A stretch of DNA of 64,000 bases from AP-15 sp963700185 (GCA_963700185.1 CAVOWP010000012.1:124001-188000), one strand, 5' to 3'. Positions 37,755 to 47,436 are shown, numbered from the stretch's first letter. The notes: generated by a model not told the origin, from the sequence alone. Translations and numbers: made by a program.

Positions 37755-38411
37755 ATGAAGCTTGGCAGAATGTGTCAAGCAATGGCGCAGATCGCACACC
37801 ACGACGTCCCGACCCTCGGCAAGGCAGAAAGCATTCTCGCTGCCGCCAAACGGGCTTTTCTCGCCGCCGGCTTCGGAGCGGTCAGCATGGACACGATCGC
37901 CCGCGAGGCCGGCGTCTCAAAGGCGACCGTCTACGCCCATTTCGGCAGCAAGGAAGAACTCTTCGGCGCCGTCATCGAGCGCGAGTGCGAGCGGTATTTC
38001 GACCGCTTTTCGGCCGGCGAACTCGATCCTCGCGATGTTCGCGCGTCACTGTCGATGCTGGGGCGCCGTTTTCTCGAGCTCATTCTGTCGCCCGACGCGA
38101 TCGCGTTGCACCGCATCATCGTGGGCGAGGTCACCCGCTTCCCGATGCTCGGCGAGGTGTTTTGGCGTGCCGGACCCGAGCGCGAACGTGTCCAGATCGA
38201 GGGTTTCCTGCGCAGTGCGGCGGCGGCCGGCGCATTGACGCTGCCCGACCCGCGGCTCGCCGCGGAGCAATTCGTCAGCCTCGTGCGCGCCGATGTCCAG
38301 CTGCGCCAGCTACTTCGCCTCGAAGCCAACCCCGGCGATCGTGAGATCGAGATTGTTGTTGAAGGCGCGGTCGGCACATTTATCCGCGCCTTTCACCGCA
38401 AGCCTGGCTGA
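37755..38411 (+). CDS. TetR/AcrR-family transcriptional regulator
   Basis: About 218 residues. The HTH is ILAAAKRAFLAAGFGAVSMD, TIAREAGVSKATVYAHFGSK, followed by a ligand-binding domain with the FxxHRIIVGEV-type pattern common in AefR-like regulators. Start is uncertain: ATG 37755, 37770 or 37782, or TTG 37743; the HTH begins soon after the last. It most likely represses the divergent emrAB efflux operon through the palindrome at 37719-37739. Confidence 0.88.
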   Translation: MKLGRMCQAMAQIAHHDVPTLGKAESILAAAKRAFLAAGFGAVSMDTIAREAGVSKATVYAHFGSKEELFGAVIERECERYFDRFSAGELDPRDVRASLSMLGRRFLELILSPDAIALHRIIVGEVTRFPMLGEVFWRAGPERERVQIEGFLRSAAAAGALTLPDPRLAAEQFVSLVRADVQLRQLLRLEANPGDREIEIVVEGAVGTFIRAFHRKPG

Positions 38412-38427
38412 TTTAGGGCTGGCTAAT

Positions 38428-39285
38428 TCACGGGCGGACGACCGGTCCGCGGCTGTCCGGCACCGTTGCCGCTTTCTCCTTCCAATCCTTCGACCACGGA
38501 GTGACCGGCCGCGGCACCGGCACGCCGTCCACCCGGATCTCGTCAACCTGCTCGTTGAAGAAACAGAGATAGCCCTTGATCTTGGGGCATTCCGGGATCG
38601 GGTCGGGGTAGGTCCAGACGAGGTCGTTGAAAACCTTGTCCCCGACTTTGATCGAGTAGTAGCTGGCCTTCCCCTTGTAAGGGCAGCGGGTGGCCGTCCC
38701 GCTGGGGACGAGAAGATCCATTCGCACATCTTCGGGCGGGACGTAATAGCGGGTCGGCAGCCGCGTCTCGAACAAGAAGCGGGCGCGCCGGGTCTCGGCG
38801 ACGACTTGGCCGCCAACGACGACCTGCACGGAGCGCGATGAATCCAGCACGTCGACACGTTTATAGGGATCGCGCGGATGGACGAAAATCTCTTCGTCCT
38901 CCTCATACCAGGCGTCGACGTGGTTCCAGTAGAACGCGACGAAATCCTTGATCGCCGCCACCTCCTCGAAGGGCTCGGGATACCCCCAAACCGCGTTCTC
39001 CGCCACCTTGTCGCCGACCGCGATCGTCCGATAGGACGCCGTTCCCTTGTACGGGCAAAAGGTGTGATGATCGGTCGGGGTCATCCGGTCCATCCGGACA
39101 TCCGAGCGCGGGAAGTAGTAGACCGGCAAATGCCGCGTTTCGAACAGCAGGTGGGCATTGGTGCTGTCGGCGATGATCTCGCCGTTGAATTTGACGCGCA
39201 CTCGTCGCGGCGAGGGCTCGAACAAAATCTTGTAGTCGGGGTTCGTCTTAAAACCGGATTCGCGCGTCTGCGCAGGCATCGCCAT
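38428..39285 (-). CDS. DUF427 tandem-domain protein
   Basis: A 285-residue protein made of two DUF427 repeats, each with the conserved YYFPRSDVRMD / YYVPPEDVRMDLL and CPYKGTASY / CPYKGKASYYS patterns, and a YPxP motif (WGYPEP, WTYPDP). DUF427 is a small beta-rich domain without an assigned activity. The ATG at 39285 has GGAGGAG upstream. It lies between the TetR gene and the second molybdenum hydroxylase operon, divergent from the latter. Confidence 0.88.
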   Translation of the reverse strand: MAMPAQTRESGFKTNPDYKILFEPSPRRVRVKFNGEIIADSTNAHLLFETRHLPVYYFPRSDVRMDRMTPTDHHTFCPYKGTASYRTIAVGDKVAENAVWGYPEPFEEVAAIKDFVAFYWNHVDAWYEEDEEIFVHPRDPYKRVDVLDSSRSVQVVVGGQVVAETRRARFLFETRLPTRYYVPPEDVRMDLLVPSGTATRCPYKGKASYYSIKVGDKVFNDLVWTYPDPIPECPKIKGYLCFFNEQVDEIRVDGVPVPRPVTPWSKDWKEKAATVPDSRGPVVRP

Positions 39286-39470
39286 GATCCGCTCCTCCTC
39301 GATATCTGCCCACGACAATGATCGCGAGGCGTGGACATCGCAAGGTCCACGTCGCAGCGGATTGACACCGATCGCCGCGGATGGTGCAGTTCCAGTATGA
39401 CCGATTGTTGCCTCCGGCTCGCCCTACAACCCAGCTCAAAGCTCCACTCCCGCACCGCGAGAGAGGGGGG

Positions 39471-39524
39471 ACCAAGCCCCCACCCTAACCCTCCCCCGGG
39501 GGAGGGAAGGGGAGGGGGCTTGGT
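39471..39524. repeat. Long hairpin form of the GC-rich palindrome, before the FAD-subunit gene
   Basis: The inner arms CCCTCCCCC-GGGGGAGGG are enclosed by outer arms ACCAAGCCCCC and GGGGGCTTGGT, giving one long stem. It ends 18 bases before ATG 39543, so it would lie in the 5' untranslated region of the second cox-like operon. Confidence 0.85.
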
Positions 39525-39542
39525 GGGTGAGGGTAACCTCGC

Positions 39543-40370
39543 ATGAAAGCGCCGGCTGTCGATTACGTCCGGCCGCGAAGCTTAGCCGAGGCCGTCGATC
39601 TGCTCGCGGAACACCGGGGCGAAGCGCGAGTGATTGCGGGCGGCCAGTCTCTGGTGGCGATGATGAACCTGCGGATCGCGTCCCCGGGCCTGTTGATCGA
39701 TATCAGCCGACTGCCGGAACTGAGTTTGGTTTCGGACGGTGCCGATGCCGTGACTGTGGGCGCTTGCGTGACGCATGCCGCAATCGAAGACAGCCGCGTC
39801 GCCGATCCGTCGCGCGGGCTGATGCCGCGGGTCGCGGCGAGCCTTGCCTATCGCGCGATCCGCAATCGCGGCACGATCGGCGGGAGTCTGGCACTATCGG
39901 ACCCCGCGGCCGAATGGCCCACTGTGCTGACGGCCTTGGATGCCGAGGTCATGATTTGCGGTCCCGGCGGGCGGCGGTCGATCAGATGTACCGAGTTTAC
40001 GACCGGCATTTTCGAGACGACGCTCGCCGCGGACGAGGTCATCGAAAGCATACGTATTCCCAAACTGTCGGCGGATGCCCGCTGGGGCTATCTGAAGCTG
40101 TGCCGGAAGGCGGGCGAATTCGCCAGCGCGCTGGCAGTTGCCATTGCCGATGATCCGCGCGGTCATTCGCGCGTCGTTCTCGGCGCGGCTAATGGCGCCC
40201 CGCTGGTTCTCGACGGCGCGTCGCGGCTCGTCTCCAGCGGAGGGCACGAAGAAATGCGCAATGCCATTGCGGTCGATCTCGACCGTGCAGCAGACCGGCA
40301 CTTCGACGAGTTCCAGCGCAATACCTACAGGGTCGCCGCAATGCGCGCAGTGCAGCAGGTACAGCAGTGA
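39543..40370 (+). CDS. FAD-binding subunit of xanthine-dehydrogenase-family molybdenum hydroxylase
   Basis: A 275-residue CoxM/CutM-type protein: VDYVRPRSLAEAVDLLAEH, FAD-binding IAGGQSLVAMMNLRIA, and RGTIGGSLALSDPAAEWP, which replaces the usual GGNxAxxDPAxD motif. It is the first gene of a three-gene M-S-L operon; its stop overlaps the next start (TGATG). The substrate class is unknown; see the large subunit. Confidence 0.88.
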   Translation: MKAPAVDYVRPRSLAEAVDLLAEHRGEARVIAGGQSLVAMMNLRIASPGLLIDISRLPELSLVSDGADAVTVGACVTHAAIEDSRVADPSRGLMPRVAASLAYRAIRNRGTIGGSLALSDPAAEWPTVLTALDAEVMICGPGGRRSIRCTEFTTGIFETTLAADEVIESIRIPKLSADARWGYLKLCRKAGEFASALAVAIADDPRGHSRVVLGAANGAPLVLDGASRLVSSGGHEEMRNAIAVDLDRAADRHFDEFQRNTYRVAAMRAVQQVQQ

Positions 40371-40849
40371 TGGCGATTCACCTGCAGATCAATGATGCCC
40401 CCGTTGCGGATGACGTCCCGCCACGTCTGTCATTGGCCGATTTTCTGCGTGAGCGTCGCAATCTGACGGGCACACATCTCGGCTGCGAGCACGGTGTATG
40501 CGGCGCCTGCACGGTCCTCGTCGACGGCGAGCCCGCGCGGTCGTGCTTGATGCTCGTCGTCGGCTGCGACGAGCGCGAAATCAGGACGATCGAGGGTTTT
40601 GCCAAGGATCCCGTCATCGCGGCGTTGCGACGCAACTTTCATCAGCACCACGCATTGCAATGCGGCTACTGCACGCCGGGAATGCTGATCACCGCGCGCG
40701 ACTTGATTGTCCGGCAGCGCGCCGGATCGGACCGCGAAATTCGTGAGGGTCTCGCCGGTAATATCTGCCGCTGCACCGGCTATACCAATATCGTCACTGC
40801 CATTGCCGAGGCGGCAAAGGAATTGTGGATGGAGGCGCCCAATGCCTGA
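40370..40849 (+). CDS. [2Fe-2S] subunit of xanthine-dehydrogenase-family hydroxylase
   Basis: A 159-residue protein with both clusters: CEHGVCGACTVLVDG with RSCLML, then CGYCTPGML and CRCTGYTNIV. The ATG at 40370 is preceded by an in-frame GTG at 40367. The end overlaps the large-subunit start by 8 bases, as expected for stoichiometric complex subunits. Confidence 0.93.
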   Translation: MAIHLQINDAPVADDVPPRLSLADFLRERRNLTGTHLGCEHGVCGACTVLVDGEPARSCLMLVVGCDEREIRTIEGFAKDPVIAALRRNFHQHHALQCGYCTPGMLITARDLIVRQRAGSDREIREGLAGNICRCTGYTNIVTAIAEAAKELWMEAPNA

Positions 40850-43220
40850 CGGCCGCTTTGGTGTCGGCGCATCGCTGCTACGCAGAGAGGATGACCGGCA
40901 TTTGCACGGACGCGGCCAGTTCGTCTCGGACATAAAGTTGCCCGGGACGATGGATATTGCGTTTGTCCGCAGTCCGCACGCGCATGCCCGGATCCGGTCG
41001 GTCTTGGTGCCGCCTGAGGCGCGTGGTCGCGTCTTCACCGCGGCGGATCTGCCGCAGGTCAAACCGATCCGCGTTACCTCGCATTCCACCGGCGCCAAAT
41101 CGCCGCCCTGGCCGCCGCTCGCCACGGACAAGGTGCGCTATGTCGGCGAGGCGATCGCCGCCTGCATTGCGCCATCACGCGGCGAGGCGGAAGACCTCGC
41201 CAATGCCGTCTCGGTCGATTTCGAGATATTGGACGCGGTGATCGACGCGCCGCGCGACATGCGCCGCAGCCGCCACCCGGTGCACGAGCAGTGGGCCGAC
41301 AACCTCTATATCGAGCACGCCCTCGAAGGCGGTGACATCGAGGCGGCGGCGCGCGCAGCCGAGGTGACGGTGACCCGCGAATTCCGCATGCAGCGGCAGT
41401 CGGGCGCGCCGCTCGAATGCCGCGGCGTGCTCGCCTACCGCGACCATCGCCTCGACGAGGTCGTGGTCTATGCCTCGACCCAGACGCCGCACACCGTGCG
41501 CGTGGCATTGGCCGAAATTCTCGATCTCGAGGAGCGCTGCATCCGCGTCGTCGCTCCCGATGTCGGCGGAGGGTTCGGACCCAAAGCCCGGCTCTACCCG
41601 GAAGAAATCATCCTGGCGGCATTGGCATTGCAACTCGATCACCCGGTGCGCTGGATTGAGGACCGCAGCGAGCATCTCCTGACCACCGCGCACACCCGCG
41701 ATCACCATTACAAGGCCACCGCCTATGCCGACCGGCAGGGACGCATCCTCGGCGTCGACGCCGAGATCGTCGTCGATGCCGGCGCCTACGGATTGTGGCC
41801 GCAGGGGCCCTATCACGAGGCCGGAATGGTGGCGCGTGCGCTGCCTGGCCCCTACACGATCCCCAATTACCGCGCGAAACACTACACGGTAGCGACCAAT
41901 AAGACGCCGCTCGGCCCTTACCGCGGCGTCGGCCGTCCGGGCGCGTGCTTTGTAATCGAGCGCCTGATCGACGAGGTTGCGCGGGCGATCGGGCGTGAAC
42001 CCAACGAGGTGCGGAGCCTCAACCTGGTGCGCCCTGAGCAGATGCCGTTCACGACGATCGGCGGCATGCGGCTCGACAGCGGCGATTATGAGCAGAGCGT
42101 GCGGCTGTGCGCTGAGCTGTTGGACATGCCCGCGGTCCGCGCGCGGCAGCAGCGCGGCGAGCCGGACGGCAGAGTGGTCGGCATCGGTTTTGCCACCTTC
42201 GCCGAGCAGACCGCTCATGGCGCTGCCGAATTTGCCGCGCGCGGAGCCTCGATTATCCCCGGTTTCGAGAGCTGCACCGCGCGCATCCTGACCGATGGCA
42301 GCGTCGTCTTGATGGTCGGCATCCAGTCGCACGGCCAAGGCCTCGAAACGGCGCTGTCGCAGGTCGCCGCCGAGGAGCTCGGCATCGACCCGGCGCGGAT
42401 CTCGGTGCGCCATGGCGACACCGAGAGCACCGCATTCGGTTTCGGCACCTTCGCGTCGCGCAGCATGGTGATGTCGGGCGGCGCGGTGGCGCGCGCCAGC
42501 CGGATTTTGCGCGACAAGCTCTGCCGCATCGGCGCTCACCTGCTGCAATCCGATGTCGCCGAGGTCCGCTGCGCCGATGGCGTTGTGGCGGGACCGCGGG
42601 GGTCGGTCACGATCGCCGAGATCGCCAAGGTCGCGCACTTGCGCATGGACGGGCTGCCGCACGGGGTCGATCCATTGCTCGACGCGACCGCAACTTACGA
42701 GCCGGCGATCAGCACCGGCGTCTACTCCTACGCGACGCATGGCGCCGTAGTCGCGGCCGACCCCGAGACCGGCTTTGTCGAGCTGCTCGACTACGCAGTC
42801 GCCGAGGATTGTGGCACGATGGTCAACCCGATGCTCGTCGAAGGCCAAATTCGCGGCGGCGTCGTGCAGGGCATCGGCACCGCGCTCTATGAAGAGATCC
42901 CCTACGACGAGGCAGGCCAGCCGCTCGCCGGCACCCTTGCGGACTACTTGCTCCCCGGCGCCGCCGAAATGCCGGCAATCAAAATCGGCCACCTGCACAC
43001 CCCCACCCCCCACACCGAATACGGCATGAAGGGCATGGGCGAAGGCGGCGCCGTAGCCCCGCCCGCCGCCATCGCCAACGCCGTCCGCGACGCCCTTAGG
43101 GGGATCGGCGCCCCAGAGGGAGCCGAGGTCAACGAAACCCCCATCACCCCACGGCGGGTGATGGCCGCAATAACAAAGGCGCGCGGGACGGCGACTAAGG
43201 AATCACGAGTGCCTGCCTAG
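40842..43220 (+). CDS. Molybdopterin large subunit, form II CoxL-like (not CO dehydrogenase)
   Basis: A 792-residue Mo subunit. The loop equivalent to the CODH active site reads PYRGVGRPGA (from residue 359), the PYRG/AYRG type of form II enzymes without the catalytic Cys. GGGFGPKARLYPEE and the C-terminal YGMKGMGEGGAV (with the base Glu) are present. Enzymes of this group hydroxylate aromatic or N-heterocyclic and aldehyde substrates, for example 4-hydroxybenzoyl-CoA, nicotinate or isoquinoline. The exact substrate is not readable. Confidence 0.9.
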   Translation: MPDGRFGVGASLLRREDDRHLHGRGQFVSDIKLPGTMDIAFVRSPHAHARIRSVLVPPEARGRVFTAADLPQVKPIRVTSHSTGAKSPPWPPLATDKVRYVGEAIAACIAPSRGEAEDLANAVSVDFEILDAVIDAPRDMRRSRHPVHEQWADNLYIEHALEGGDIEAAARAAEVTVTREFRMQRQSGAPLECRGVLAYRDHRLDEVVVYASTQTPHTVRVALAEILDLEERCIRVVAPDVGGGFGPKARLYPEEIILAALALQLDHPVRWIEDRSEHLLTTAHTRDHHYKATAYADRQGRILGVDAEIVVDAGAYGLWPQGPYHEAGMVARALPGPYTIPNYRAKHYTVATNKTPLGPYRGVGRPGACFVIERLIDEVARAIGREPNEVRSLNLVRPEQMPFTTIGGMRLDSGDYEQSVRLCAELLDMPAVRARQQRGEPDGRVVGIGFATFAEQTAHGAAEFAARGASIIPGFESCTARILTDGSVVLMVGIQSHGQGLETALSQVAAEELGIDPARISVRHGDTESTAFGFGTFASRSMVMSGGAVARASRILRDKLCRIGAHLLQSDVAEVRCADGVVAGPRGSVTIAEIAKVAHLRMDGLPHGVDPLLDATATYEPAISTGVYSYATHGAVVAADPETGFVELLDYAVAEDCGTMVNPMLVEGQIRGGVVQGIGTALYEEIPYDEAGQPLAGTLADYLLPGAAEMPAIKIGHLHTPTPHTEYGMKGMGEGGAVAPPAAIANAVRDALRGIGAPEGAEVNETPITPRRVMAAITKARGTATKESRVPA

Positions 43221-43430
43221 CGCAATGACTTGGAACCGGGACCAAGTCGGCATCATCACGCGGCCATTCACCGAAATGACATCGGCAGTGCGCGGTAACA
43301 GACGTAAGGCGTCCACGGAAGTGGGCATTCTTTCTGCAGAAGGTAAAGGGTTGGATTAGAGAAAACGACCATTGAGAGGTCAAACCATTCATGGCAAAGT
43401 TGGAGCCTGCAGATCGGTTTCGGTGGTAGT

Positions 43431-44021
43431 ATGTCGAAGTCAGCACAGAACGCCGCATCCATGACTGCCGACAGAATCGGCGAGCAGCCTTCAGAACACG
43501 CCGGTACGACAGCGTTCGTCGCTTACTCGTCCTCACCAACCCTCATCTCGGACACAATTGAGCGGGCCGTTGCCGAGATCGAACGCCGCTTTGGCAAACG
43601 CCAGTTCTATACGTGGCGGGAGAATGACATTCTCGGCCACTTCGTGGACGATCAGGTTCGCGAAAACATTGATCGGCACAAATTTTTGGTCGCGGATATC
43701 AGTATGCGGATATCAGTATATTGAATCTAAACGTTGTTTATGAGATTGGCTACGCTATCGGGCGGAAGAAACGCGTGAGTCTCCGTCCGAAACCCCGCGG
43801 TCGCCGCACAAGGATTTTTCACTGAAGTAGGCATCTTCGACACGCTGGGCTGGAAACCATGCCAGAACTCGGACGAGATGATCACCGTTCTGACGTCGCT
43901 GAATGGGCTGATGCCGATTGACTTTGAAAGCGTGCAAATCAACTGGAACAAGCCAGTATACCTTCTGGACTCGTTCCATAAGACGGAGTGGGCAACCCAG
44001 ATCTGTAGCCGCCCGATCAAA
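43431..44021 (+). pseudogene. N-terminal part of a TIR-like/P-loop ATPase defence-type gene, frameshifted and cut by an IS
   Basis: FVAYSSSPTLISDTIERAVA followed by YTWRENDILGHFVDDQVREN and KFLVADIS starts a TIR-like or nucleoside-deoxyribosyltransferase-like domain. After removing one copy of a 14-bp duplication the text continues ILNLNVVYEIGYAIGRKKRV, which holds the expected Asn/Glu active-site strand. A further extra base near 43778 separates this from VRNPAVAAQGFFTEVGIFD and VLTSLNGLMPIDFESVQINW. The frame then hits the insertion sequence at 44022. The rest of the gene resumes at 45578. Confidence 0.7.
43692..43719. repeat. 14-bp perfect tandem duplication
   Basis: The unit GCGGATATCAGTAT occurs at 43692-43705 and again at 43706-43719. 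It is not a multiple of three and shifts the frame of the TIR-like domain; loss of one copy restores VADISILNLNVVYEIGYA. Confidence 0.95.
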
Positions 44022-45577
44022 ATGTCACCCCTCTGCCAATTAGAGATGACACTGCCCTGGGGTCTTCCGGGGGGTGTTTGGGGTGACGGTTCGGCTGATG
44101 AGCGATGGAGAGCTGACGCGGCTCGAGGTGCTGCGGGATTTGGATCAATGTCGGCTGACGACCGCCGCGGCGGCGCAGCTTCTGGGGTTGGAGCGCCGTC
44201 AGGTGTTGCGGCTGTTAAAGGCTTACCGTAGCGAGGGTCCGGTTGGTCTGATTTCGAAGCGCCGCGGTCGCGCCAGCAATCGGCGCAAGCCTGAGGCGGT
44301 TCGCACCGAGGCGCTGTCGATCATTCGCGAACGCTATTGGGATTTCGGCCCGACTTTGGCGGCCGAGAAGCTGCGCGAAGTGCATGAGATCATGCTCGGC
44401 CGCGAGACGCTACGATTATGGATGATCGGGGCTGGGATTTGGGCTGACCGCAAGCAGCGGCGCAAGCAGGTTCATCAACCTCGCCACCGGCGCGACTGTG
44501 TCGGCGAACTGGTGCAGATCGATGGCTGCGAGCATTGGTGGTTCGAAGATCGCGGGCCGCAATGCACCTTGCTGGTGTTCGTCGATGACGCGACTAGCCG
44601 ACTGATGCACCTCCAGTTTGTCGAGAGCGAGTTGACCCCTGTTCAAGCCAGGGGCAGGCTCTTCGCTTATTTCAATGCGGCGCGCGCCTACCTGGAGGCC
44701 TGGGGCAAGCCGGTGGCGTTCTACAGCGACAAGCATGGCGTCTTCCGCGTCAACCATCCGGGGGCGCTTGGTGGCGACGGGATGACCCAGTTTGGCCGGG
44801 CATTACACGCGTTGAACATCGACATCATCTGCGCCAATTCGAGCTCCGCCAAAGGGCGGGTCGAGCGCGCGCACAAGACCCTGCAAGACCGGCTGGTCAA
44901 GGAATTGCGGCTGGCCGGGGCGCGCACCCTGGCCGAAGGCAATGCCCTGCTCCCGGTTTTCATCGCGAGTTACAACGCGCGCTTTGCCAAGCCGCCGGCG
45001 AGCGCCAAAGACTTACATCGGCCGCTGCGCGCTGGTGATGATCTGGAGGATGCGTTTGCCTGGAAAGAGGAGCGCACCCTCTCCCGCGCGCTAACGCTGC
45101 AGTACGACAAGGTGATCTTCATTCTGGAGCCGAGCGAGCAAGCCAAGGCAGCGATCGGCAAGCGGGTCACGGTCGTAGATTATCCCGACGGGCGGCTGTC
45201 GATCCGATATCGCGGGATCCAGCTGGCCTACCGGACCTTCGACAAGCTACGCCAGGTCGACCAAGGCGCCATCGCCGACAACAAGCGGCTGGGGCCAATA
45301 TTGGAGATGATCCGTGACGAGCAACTGCGTCGTGAGCCCGAACGTCGCAGTGGTCCGCGCCGGCGCGATCAGCGCGATGCCCGCCTCTTCAAAGTCGGCT
45401 GAGCTGCTCTACGAGCCGAGCGAGCTGACGCCCGCTCGGTAGAAAACCGGTGCGGTTGCGGGCTCCGGTAAATCGGTCGCCGGTCGAGCGCTGCGCTACG
45501 CTGGGGCTCCGCGCCCGCCCGACGCCCGACCCCGTCCACCGAGGAGTGACATTTGTAAATGGCAGACACGGTGACAT
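44022..45577 (+). mobile_element. ISNCY-type insertion sequence with terminal inverted repeats
   Basis: The left end ATGTCACC..TCTGCCA.TTA.A.ATG.CACT (44022-44054) matches the right end read on the other strand (45577-45545) with few mismatches and one gap. It carries one 435-aa DDE transposase. No clear target duplication is visible. The element interrupts the defence-type gene, whose parts lie on both sides. Confidence 0.85.
44098..45402 (+). CDS. DDE transposase, ISNCY family
   Basis: About 434 residues from ATG 44098 (GTG starts at 44074 and 44083 are possible). N-terminal HTH: LTTAAAAQLLGLERRQVLRL then KAYRSEGPVGLISKRRGR. Catalytic core: IDGCEHWWFED, VDDATSRLMHL, FYSDKHGVFRVN, and Glu in AKGRVERAHKTLQDRLVKEL. 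The C-terminal beta domain ends ARLFKVG. The gene looks intact and the element may be active. Confidence 0.92.
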   Translation: MSDGELTRLEVLRDLDQCRLTTAAAAQLLGLERRQVLRLLKAYRSEGPVGLISKRRGRASNRRKPEAVRTEALSIIRERYWDFGPTLAAEKLREVHEIMLGRETLRLWMIGAGIWADRKQRRKQVHQPRHRRDCVGELVQIDGCEHWWFEDRGPQCTLLVFVDDATSRLMHLQFVESELTPVQARGRLFAYFNAARAYLEAWGKPVAFYSDKHGVFRVNHPGALGGDGMTQFGRALHALNIDIICANSSSAKGRVERAHKTLQDRLVKELRLAGARTLAEGNALLPVFIASYNARFAKPPASAKDLHRPLRAGDDLEDAFAWKEERTLSRALTLQYDKVIFILEPSEQAKAAIGKRVTVVDYPDGRLSIRYRGIQLAYRTFDKLRQVDQGAIADNKRLGPILEMIRDEQLRREPERRSGPRRRDQRDARLFKVG

Positions 45578-47436
45578 CTCTATTTGGTGGACACAAGATC
45601 ATTTCCCGGATGAACAAGGCGCGGCTGTCGTTCCGGAGTTTCGATCCGCGCGAAGAATTCCGACTTTCCGGCCATGAAGCCGTCAGAAGCGTTGCCGCGT
45701 CCCTCGGGGTTCTCGCGCCACTGCTGCCGCCGCAGATCGATGGCTCCTCCGTGCACAACGTCCGAGCCGCGTTTATCGCAGGCTTGGCTGACGGCATGGA
45801 CAAACTGCTGCTGATGATGCAGGAAGGCGACGATCCGATCCCCCTTGATTATCGCGACTACGTTAAGCGTTACCGCCACCCTGGTGATATCAATGCCTTC
45901 ATCGGTGACTTCGCGGTGGAGGTTTTCGCCGCAATGCAGTGCCGACGCTCCGAAGCGGTCGAAGTGCCGAAGACCTTTTTGGCTTCACTGGACCTCGGCG
46001 CGTCTTTCGCTGAGAACGAATACGACTTGCGGCTCTATTATCTCGAAACACACGAGTACCGTCTTGCGCTGCGCGGCGAAGGCCGCATCGTTCTCGGCCG
46101 TAAAGGTTCGGGCAAGACGGCTATATTCGTGCAGGCCCGCGACCAAATCCGAACAAATCGCAGTGCGCTCGTGGTTGACCTTAACCCTGAAGGTTATCAG
46201 CTCAAGAAGTTTCGAGAGCAAGTGATCGACCTGCTCGAGGACGGTACTAAGGAACACACGATCACGGTTTTCTGGGAATACATCCTGCTCATCGAAATTT
46301 GCGCACGCATAATTGAGCAGGACAAATCATTACATCTCCGTGACGGCCGATTATTCGACGACTACCAAGCAATCCTTAATCGCTATGGAGATAATGAATA
46401 CATTGCGGACGGGGATTTTTCTAGCCGTCTGAGCCGCCTGGTTAATCGCGTTGCCACTGAGTTTCGCTCCCGATACGACCGCAACCTCGGCCGGCGGTTC
46501 ACACACGCCGAAGTCACGGAGCTGCTTTATTCGCTCGACCTGCCCGAGCTGATGGACATGGTCAAAAGGTATGTGCTCCACAAGGGCTCTCTTTGGATCC
46601 TTTTTGATAATATCGATAAGGGATGGTCGACGAGCGGCATCACTTACTCCGACCTTCTGCTACTGCGCGCGCTGCTGGAAGCAACCCGCAAGCTCGAGCG
46701 GACCATGCGTCGCGATGGTGTTGCTTGCTCGACGCTCGTGTTTGTGCGGAATGACGTCTACGAAATGCTTGTGGAAAAGACGCCCGATCGCGGCAAGGAG
46801 GGCAAGATACCGCTCGACTGGACGGACGCTGACATGCTGCGCGAAATGCTGCGCCGCCGTTTCCAGTACAACGGCGTGTCCACGGACCGGCCATTCAATG
46901 AAACCTGGGGACAGATTTGCGTTAGCCATATTCAAGGAGAGGAGAGTTCGCAGTACTTCATCGAGCGCTGCCTGATGCGCCCACGTTGCCTGCTAAATCT
47001 TCTCAATAACTGCATTAGCATTGCGGCGAACTTGGGCCATCCAAGTATCACCGAAGAAGATGTCAGGAAAGGGTTGTATTCCTATTCTATAGACCTGATT
47101 ACAGAGATTGGCTACGAGATCCGAGACGTGTTCCCGGACGCGGAACATATCCTCTATGCCTTCATCGGTGCTCCCGTGACGATGAACACCGGAACGATCC
47201 GCTATCGACTGGAACAGGCGAATGTTGGTACTCTGCGACTTGAGGCGCTGGTGGAGATGTTGCTGTGGTTTGGCGTATTTGGCGTGGTGAGGGGGAGCGG
47301 TACAGTCGCCTATATCTATTCTGTTAACTATGACATGGGATTGATGCGTGGTATCATCGCCAATCAGCAGGGCACCGGGATGTCATACCACGTGAACCCG
47401 GCATTTTGGCCAGCGTTGGAGATCCAGGTCGATTGA
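45559..47436 (+). pseudogene. C-terminal part of the split gene: P-loop ATPase (Sll1717-like)
   Basis: The open frame starts at ATG 45559 inside the IS end; native sequence begins about 45578 (LFGGHKIISRMNKARLSFRS). Walker A is GRKGSGKTAIF near residue 180 of this frame, with the likely Walker B strand SLWILFDNIDKGW and a sensor-type VFVRNDVYEML. This resembles the predicted P-loop ATPases named after Sll1717, some of which carry N-terminal TIR-like domains. The frame itself is intact for 618 codons, so an N-terminally truncated protein could still be made from the IS-derived start. G+C and codon use are lower than in the host background. Confidence 0.75.

Noticed and set aside
41175..43013. 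A 612-codon minus-strand open frame
   Set aside because: Antisense to the second molybdenum subunit, same shadow pattern.
40842..43220. Calling the second cox-like operon a CO dehydrogenase
   Set aside because: The active-site loop is PYRGVGR, lacking the Cys of AYxCSFR.
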